A stretch of 36,552 bases of DNA from a bacterium (GTDB taxonomy: Bacteria > Cyanobacteriota > Vampirovibrionia > Gastranaerophilales > Gastranaerophilaceae). Of this stretch, positions 33,076 to 36,552 are shown in pieces (position 1 is the first letter of the stretch; each line of letters begins with the position of its first letter). Where the stretch lies: positions 1 to 36,552 of the forward strand of contig JAGAJM010000013.1 in NCBI GenBank assembly GCA_017626055.1, written 5' to 3'. Under the pieces are notes generated by a model. That model searched no databases. It worked only from the letters and a program-made list of their open reading frames with translations, and was not told the origin of the DNA. Made by a program: the position numbers and the translations under genes.

Positions 33076-34275
33076 TTATTTTCTAAGCTCTTTTAATGCT
33101 TGAAGCTCTTTTTGGTAAGGTGAAATTGACGTAGCTTTTTCTATAATTCCTGGTAATTTTTCAATTACATAATCAATTTCATCTTCTGTTGTATATCTGC
33201 TTAAACTCCAGCGAATACTACCATGTATAGCTGTGAATGGTACATTCATTGCTCTTAGTACGTGGCTTGGTTCAAGGGATCCTGATGTACAAGCAGAGCC
33301 AGATGAAGCGCAAATCCCAAGGTCTGATAAGTGAAGAAGAATAAGTTCGCCTTCAATATATTCAAAACCAATATTTGTTGTATTGGGAACTCTGTTTGCA
33401 ACACCTGTATTTAGTCTTGCATTATAGATTTTGCTTAAAATGTTTGATTCTAATTTATCTCTTAGACGTTTTATTCCTGTTAATTCGTAGTCTAAATAGC
33501 TTTGTGCAAGTTCTGCGGCTTTACCTAAACCAACGATGTATGGAGTATTTTCTGTTCCAGCACGTTTACCTCTTTCTTGATGTCCACCAATAATTAGAGG
33601 AGTAATCATTGTTTTAGAATTTACGTATAATGCTCCAACACCTTTTGGTGCGTGAAATTTGTGCCCAGAAATCCCTAATAAATCAACGCCGTTTGCTTGA
33701 ACATCAATTGGAATTTTACCTGCAACTTGAACGGCATCAACAAATAATTTGGCATCTTTATTTTTAGATTTAACGATTTCTGAGATTTTGCCGATTGGAT
33801 TTATTACCCCAGTTTCGTTGTTTGCCCACATTATTGATACAAGTGCAGTGTCTTCACAAACTGCTGAAGCGAGTTCTTCAAGGTCTAGTTCTCCATTTGA
33901 GTTAACGCCTATGTAATCTACTCTGTAACCTTGTTTTTCTAATGCTTGATATAAATTTAAAACGCAAGGGTGCTCAACTTTTGAAGTGATGATGTGTTTT
34001 TTTGTTTTGTTGTAGTTTAAAACACCTCGGATTGCAGTATTTGCACTTTCAGAACCGCAAGATGTGAATATGATTTCTTTTTCATCTTGGGCGTTAACAA
34101 AATCACGGATTTTTGCGCGAGCTTCTTTTATTGCATTAGAAGATTTTCGGCTAAAATCGTACATACTAGAAGGGTTTGCGTATTCTTCTTTGAAAAATGG
34201 CATCATTTCTTCTAATACATTTTCATCGACTTTAGTTGTTGCGTTATTATCTAAATATATCAATTTGTTTGTCAT
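33076..34275 (-). CDS. nifS: Cysteine desulfurase, NifS type
   Basis: PLP enzyme that takes sulfur from cysteine for Fe-S cluster assembly. 399 residues. 'EHPCVL' gives the PLP-stacking H102, K206 lies in 'SGHKFHAP' and binds PLP, and the catalytic cysteine C329 is in 'SSGSACTSGSLEPSH'. The length and the short catalytic loop are of the NifS/IscS class, not SufS. Its start overlaps the nifU stop by 1 nt (TAATG), with GAGG upstream, so the two are made together. Confidence 0.95.
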   Translation of the reverse strand: MTNKLIYLDNNATTKVDENVLEEMMPFFKEEYANPSSMYDFSRKSSNAIKEARAKIRDFVNAQDEKEIIFTSCGSESANTAIRGVLNYNKTKKHIITSKVEHPCVLNLYQALEKQGYRVDYIGVNSNGELDLEELASAVCEDTALVSIMWANNETGVINPIGKISEIVKSKNKDAKLFVDAVQVAGKIPIDVQANGVDLLGISGHKFHAPKGVGALYVNSKTMITPLIIGGHQERGKRAGTENTPYIVGLGKAAELAQSYLDYELTGIKRLRDKLESNILSKIYNARLNTGVANRVPNTTNIGFEYIEGELILLHLSDLGICASSGSACTSGSLEPSHVLRAMNVPFTAIHGSIRWSLSRYTTEDEIDYVIEKLPGIIEKATSISPYQKELQALKELRK

Positions 34276-35123
34276 TATTTAACCTCGATAAGAGTAATAT
34301 CTGTTCCTAATGAATCTTTAAGAACTTTTTCTGCAAAGTTTTTCAATGTCATTGTTGAATTTTTACAACCAGAACATCTACCTTTAAGTTTTACATAGAT
34401 ACTTTTGTTTTTGATGTCAACTAATTCAATATCTCCACCATCTTTTTGTAATTCTGGTGAAATTTGAGTTTCGATAACATTGTTAACTTTTAAAATCCAT
34501 TGGGTTGGTGTTAATTTATCAACTTCAGCTTGTTGTTTGTTGTAATATGTGTCAATTACATCTTGGATAATTGATTTACATTTACCACAAGCTCCACCAG
34601 CTTTAGTATAGTTAGTTACTTCTTCGACTGTTTTTAAACCATTTTGTTTAATAGCATCCCAAATTAAATCTTCTGTAATTTGGAAACATGTACAAATGAT
34701 TTTACCTTTTTGTTCTTGAGGTTTTTTACCTAATAAATCATCAAGGTCAACGTATTCTTCTTTGTTGAAGTTTTTTAAAGCGTCTTCTAATGCTTCATAA
34801 CCCATAACAGAACAGTGCATTTTTTCTGGAGGAAGCCCGCCTAATTCATCTGCAATATCTTTGTTTGTGATTTTTTTAACTTCTTCAACAGTCTTTCCAA
34901 TAATCATCTCAGTTAAAATACTTGAGCTTGCAACTGCTGAGCCGCATCCAAAAGTTTGGAATTTTGCATCTGTTACAATGTTATTTTCTATCTTTAAATA
35001 TATTTTTAATTGGTCACCACAAGTTAAAGAACCAGCAACACCAACTGCGTCAGCATCGTCAATAGCTCCAACGTTTCTCGGGTTTCTGTAATGGTCCATA
35101 ACCTTTTCTGAATAATCCCACAT
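34275..35123 (-). CDS. nifU: Three-domain Fe-S scaffold NifU
   Basis: 282 residues with all three NifU modules. N-terminal IscU-like domain: C35 ('LTCGDQ'), C60 ('FGCGSA') and C104 ('MHCSV'). Central BFD-like [2Fe-2S] domain: C144, C146, C179 and C182. C-terminal Nfu domain: C250 and C253 ('CSGC'). So both transient and permanent cluster sites are intact. AAGGGAA precedes ATG. With nifS it forms the organism's likely main Fe-S machine; no nitrogenase genes are nearby, as in other non-diazotrophic anaerobes that use NIF-type assembly. Confidence 0.95.
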   Translation of the reverse strand: MWDYSEKVMDHYRNPRNVGAIDDADAVGVAGSLTCGDQLKIYLKIENNIVTDAKFQTFGCGSAVASSSILTEMIIGKTVEEVKKITNKDIADELGGLPPEKMHCSVMGYEALEDALKNFNKEEYVDLDDLLGKKPQEQKGKIICTCFQITEDLIWDAIKQNGLKTVEEVTNYTKAGGACGKCKSIIQDVIDTYYNKQQAEVDKLTPTQWILKVNNVIETQISPELQKDGGDIELVDIKNKSIYVKLKGRCSGCKNSTMTLKNFAEKVLKDSLGTDITLIEVK

Positions 35124-35205
35124 AATGTTCCCTTTCTTACTTTTAATATTTTACCGCAAAAATAATATTTTTACTGTTTGCTTAATTATTATTTAATGTT
35201 TTGTA

Positions 35206-35224
35206 TTGTTACGAATTGTAACAA
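35206..35224. promoter_or_regulatory. Operator-like palindrome, copy 1
   Basis: TTGTTACGAATTGTAACAA: perfect 7-bp arms around GAATT. It lies 16 bp before the sigma-28 -35 of the next gene and 83-101 bp upstream of the nifU start. A second copy occurs at 36361. Confidence 0.6.
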
Positions 35225-35240
35225 GTATAGAACAAACTCC

Positions 35241-35267
35241 TAAAGTTTCAGAAAAATATGCCGATAA
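35241..35267 (+). promoter_or_regulatory. Sigma-28 (FliA) promoter of the first paralogue
   Basis: TAAAGTTT (35241-35248), 11 bases, GCCGATAA (35260-35267) is an exact match to the published sigma-28 consensus. It gives a leader of about 36 nt. Confidence 0.85.
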
Positions 35268-35309
35268 ACGTAGTATAGGATACTAAAAGTTACGAAAGGA
35301 ACAACCATT

Positions 35310-36353
35310 ATGGGTATGTCAGCATCACAAGCAAGATTTTTGTGTTTAACAGCTCGCAAAAGTAATGTTGAATTTGAAGGTCAGCAAATTAACCAACAAA
35401 GAACAACATTATCTAACGAATCTGGAAGCTACTATTCAGAATTATGTAATATGGTAGTTCCAACTCCTCCATCAGTAGATGACTATACAAAAGTTACCTA
35501 CACTTTCGATGATGGTGCGTTAACTAACACTATTACTTCAATGATTGCTAAAGGTAATAATGAATATTCAATTTCTTACATTCAACAATGGCAAGATGAT
35601 TATTCAATTGTTTCAGCTTCATCTAGTATCATTGCAAAAGAAAATGATAAATACAAAGTTGGTTCAGCTGAGTTAAGAAAATTAGGTCAATATGATGCAT
35701 TAAATATTGCAAATGATCCATACCTATCAACTCTAGATGAAAATCAATTACAAGATTTGATGGAACAAGAAACTTATTATCAATCAATGTTAAATGAAAA
35801 AGTTTATAACGATCCAGCATCAAATGATGAATGGTATGTTCGATATGTTAAAGATGCAGTTGCAGGTTCATATGTTCCATATTTCTACCAAGCAGCATCT
35901 GTTGAAAATGATCACAACTATACAAACGGATATGCAACAAGTAATATCAACTGCTATTCATTAGGTTCAGCTACAAAAACAAAAGAAATCTTAAACGCTC
36001 TTGGTAGAGTTGAAAAAGATTCAACTGGCAGATATATTTCAATTGCTTTAATTGAAACTGATGCAAATGGTAATGAAATTACAAAAGAATATTCATTAAC
36101 TACAAATACTACAACTGATGAAGAAGCATATAACGATGCGTTAAACAAATATCAATATGAACAATATCAATATGATCAAAAAGTTCAAGAAATTAACTCA
36201 AAAATCGAAATTGTTCAACAACAAGATAAATCGTTAGAACTTGAATTAAAACAATTAGATACTGAAGAAACAGCAATTTCAACTGAGATGGAAGCTGTTA
36301 AGAAAGTAATTTCTAAAAACGTTGACTCATCATTCAAAACATTCAACGCTTAG
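35310..36353 (+). CDS. Uncharacterised sigma-28-controlled protein with N- and C-terminal helices
   Basis: 347 residues, no named family. The N-terminal ~45 residues (with 'ASQARFLCLTARKSNVEFEG') are helical and almost identical to the start of the next gene. The middle (about 50-265) is polar, Asn/Tyr/Ser-rich, with one short hydrophobic patch (about 182-196). The C-terminal ~75 residues (271-340) form a Gln/Glu/Lys-rich coiled coil, and it ends in SFKTFNA. No signal peptide. Helical ends, polar middle, no Sec signal and a FliA promoter recall flagellar axial or hook-associated proteins, but the sequence is not FlgK, FlgL or flagellin by eye. AAAGGA precedes ATG by 9 nt. Confidence 0.78.
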   Translation: MGMSASQARFLCLTARKSNVEFEGQQINQQRTTLSNESGSYYSELCNMVVPTPPSVDDYTKVTYTFDDGALTNTITSMIAKGNNEYSISYIQQWQDDYSIVSASSSIIAKENDKYKVGSAELRKLGQYDALNIANDPYLSTLDENQLQDLMEQETYYQSMLNEKVYNDPASNDEWYVRYVKDAVAGSYVPYFYQAASVENDHNYTNGYATSNINCYSLGSATKTKEILNALGRVEKDSTGRYISIALIETDANGNEITKEYSLTTNTTTDEEAYNDALNKYQYEQYQYDQKVQEINSKIEIVQQQDKSLELELKQLDTEETAISTEMEAVKKVISKNVDSSFKTFNA

Positions 36354-36360
36354 TTCATTA

Positions 36361-36378
36361 TGTTACGAAATATTACAA
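36361..36378. promoter_or_regulatory. Operator-like palindrome, copy 2
   Basis: TGTTACGAAATATTACAA is identical to copy 1 (35207-35224) at 15 of 18 positions, and starts 34 bp before TAAA of the promoter, exactly as in copy 1. Its symmetry is less perfect. Confidence 0.55.
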
Positions 36379-36382
36379 AATT

Positions 36383-36414
36383 AAGACGAGAAATTAAAGT
36401 TTTCTCGTCTTTTT
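36383..36414 (+). terminator. Intrinsic terminator of the first paralogue
   Basis: A perfect 10-bp stem (36383-36392 with 36402-36411), a 9-nt loop (36393-36401) and a T-run. The loop holds the TAAA of the next promoter. Confidence 0.85.
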
Positions 36415-36422
36415 GCCGATAA
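36395..36422 (+). promoter_or_regulatory. Sigma-28 (FliA) promoter of the second paralogue
   Basis: TAAAGTTT (36395-36402), 12 bases, GCCGATAA (36415-36422): both boxes are exact; the spacer is 1 nt longer than consensus. Confidence 0.75.
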
Positions 36423-36457
36423 TACACCCATAGGAAACAAAATGAAAGGAAACTACC

Positions 36458-36552
36458 ATGGGAATGGCAGCATCTCAAGCGAGATTTTTGAGCTTGACAG
36501 CAAGAAAGACAAATGTAGAGTTCGAAGGACAACAGATCAACCAACAAAGAAC
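36458..36552 (+). CDS. Second paralogue, 3' truncated by the window
   Basis: The first 31 codons, beginning MGMAASQARFLSLTARK, match the 35310 protein at 28 of 31 positions (differences at 4, 12 and 18). GAAAGGAA lies 6-7 nt before ATG. Fourteen of the 31 codons differ silently, so the protein start is under selection. The rest lies outside the window. Confidence 0.85.
   Translation, partial: MGMAASQARFLSLTARKTNVEFEGQQINQQR

Noticed and set aside
33076..35123. nifU-nifS as evidence of nitrogen fixation
   Set aside because: No nitrogenase or nif regulatory genes in the window; many non-fixing anaerobes use NIF-type Fe-S assembly.
35310..36353. Calling the sigma-28-controlled protein a flagellin or FlgL
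   Set aside because: The architecture is suggestive, but no flagellin, FlgK or FlgL signature residues are recognisable; left as uncharacterised.
1..36552. tRNA, rRNA, tmRNA, CRISPR arrays, insertion sequences or integrase genes
   Set aside because: Intergenic gaps were read on both strands; no cloverleaf, regular repeat array, transposase or integrase was seen, and no gap is long enough for tmRNA or RNase P RNA apart from the regions described.

Overview
ORGANISM. The window is AT-rich and gene-dense, and comes from a Gram-negative-type bacterium. Kdo synthesis (kdsD, kdsC) and a large AsmA-type protein imply an LPS-bearing outer membrane. Several uncharacterised proteins match my memory of Gastranaerophilales (Melainabacteria/Vampirovibrionia, the non-photosynthetic gut sister group of Cyanobacteria): short tails ending in an F-x-G-like motif, and the 'ASQARF-x-LTARK' N-terminus. 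The lineage is an inference from this and was not searched.

LAYOUT. (1) 1-3970: end of an unknown gene carrying an in-frame REP-like palindrome, a convergent GT8 glycosyltransferase, then the kdsD-kdsC-queD-uppP envelope/queuosine operon. (2) 4063-10574: an uncharacterised operon of two related membrane proteins and a GH13 enzyme with altered region I, coupled with 0 and -1 nt junctions, followed by a helical protein of unknown role. (3) 10577-14805: orphan leuC, divergent from a detached spc-operon tail (rpsE-rpmD-rplO-secY). (4) 14863-20195: mtaB, a tagged membrane protein, an fmt-like formyltransferase, mnmG, and an easily missed 30-residue membrane peptide with a strong ribosome binding site. 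(5) 20304-25694: zinc-ribbon protein, unknown 404-residue protein, aspS, small unknown protein, rqcH. (6) 25796-32911: small tagged membrane protein, rsmE-cca-asmA, and an exported protein made of three repeats. (7) 33076-36552: nifU-nifS, then two tandem paralogues with sigma-28 (FliA)-type promoters.

HIGHLIGHTS. The best candidate for an undescribed system is the right end. Two paralogous genes each have a TAAA...GCCGATAA promoter, preceded at exactly the same distance by a conserved palindrome (15 of 18 bases identical) although the DNA between is not conserved. The second promoter has its -35 in the loop of the first gene's terminator, and fmt repeats this design with a sigma-70 promoter. 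Three translation or tRNA-modification genes (mtaB, fmt, mnmG) share the geometry '-10 hexamer, 6 nt, ATG' with no ribosome binding site, which predicts leaderless mRNAs. The 4063-9386 operon is the second candidate system. No tRNA, rRNA, CRISPR array or insertion sequence was seen, and no gene-free stretch exceeds 300 bases once the 30-residue gene is counted.
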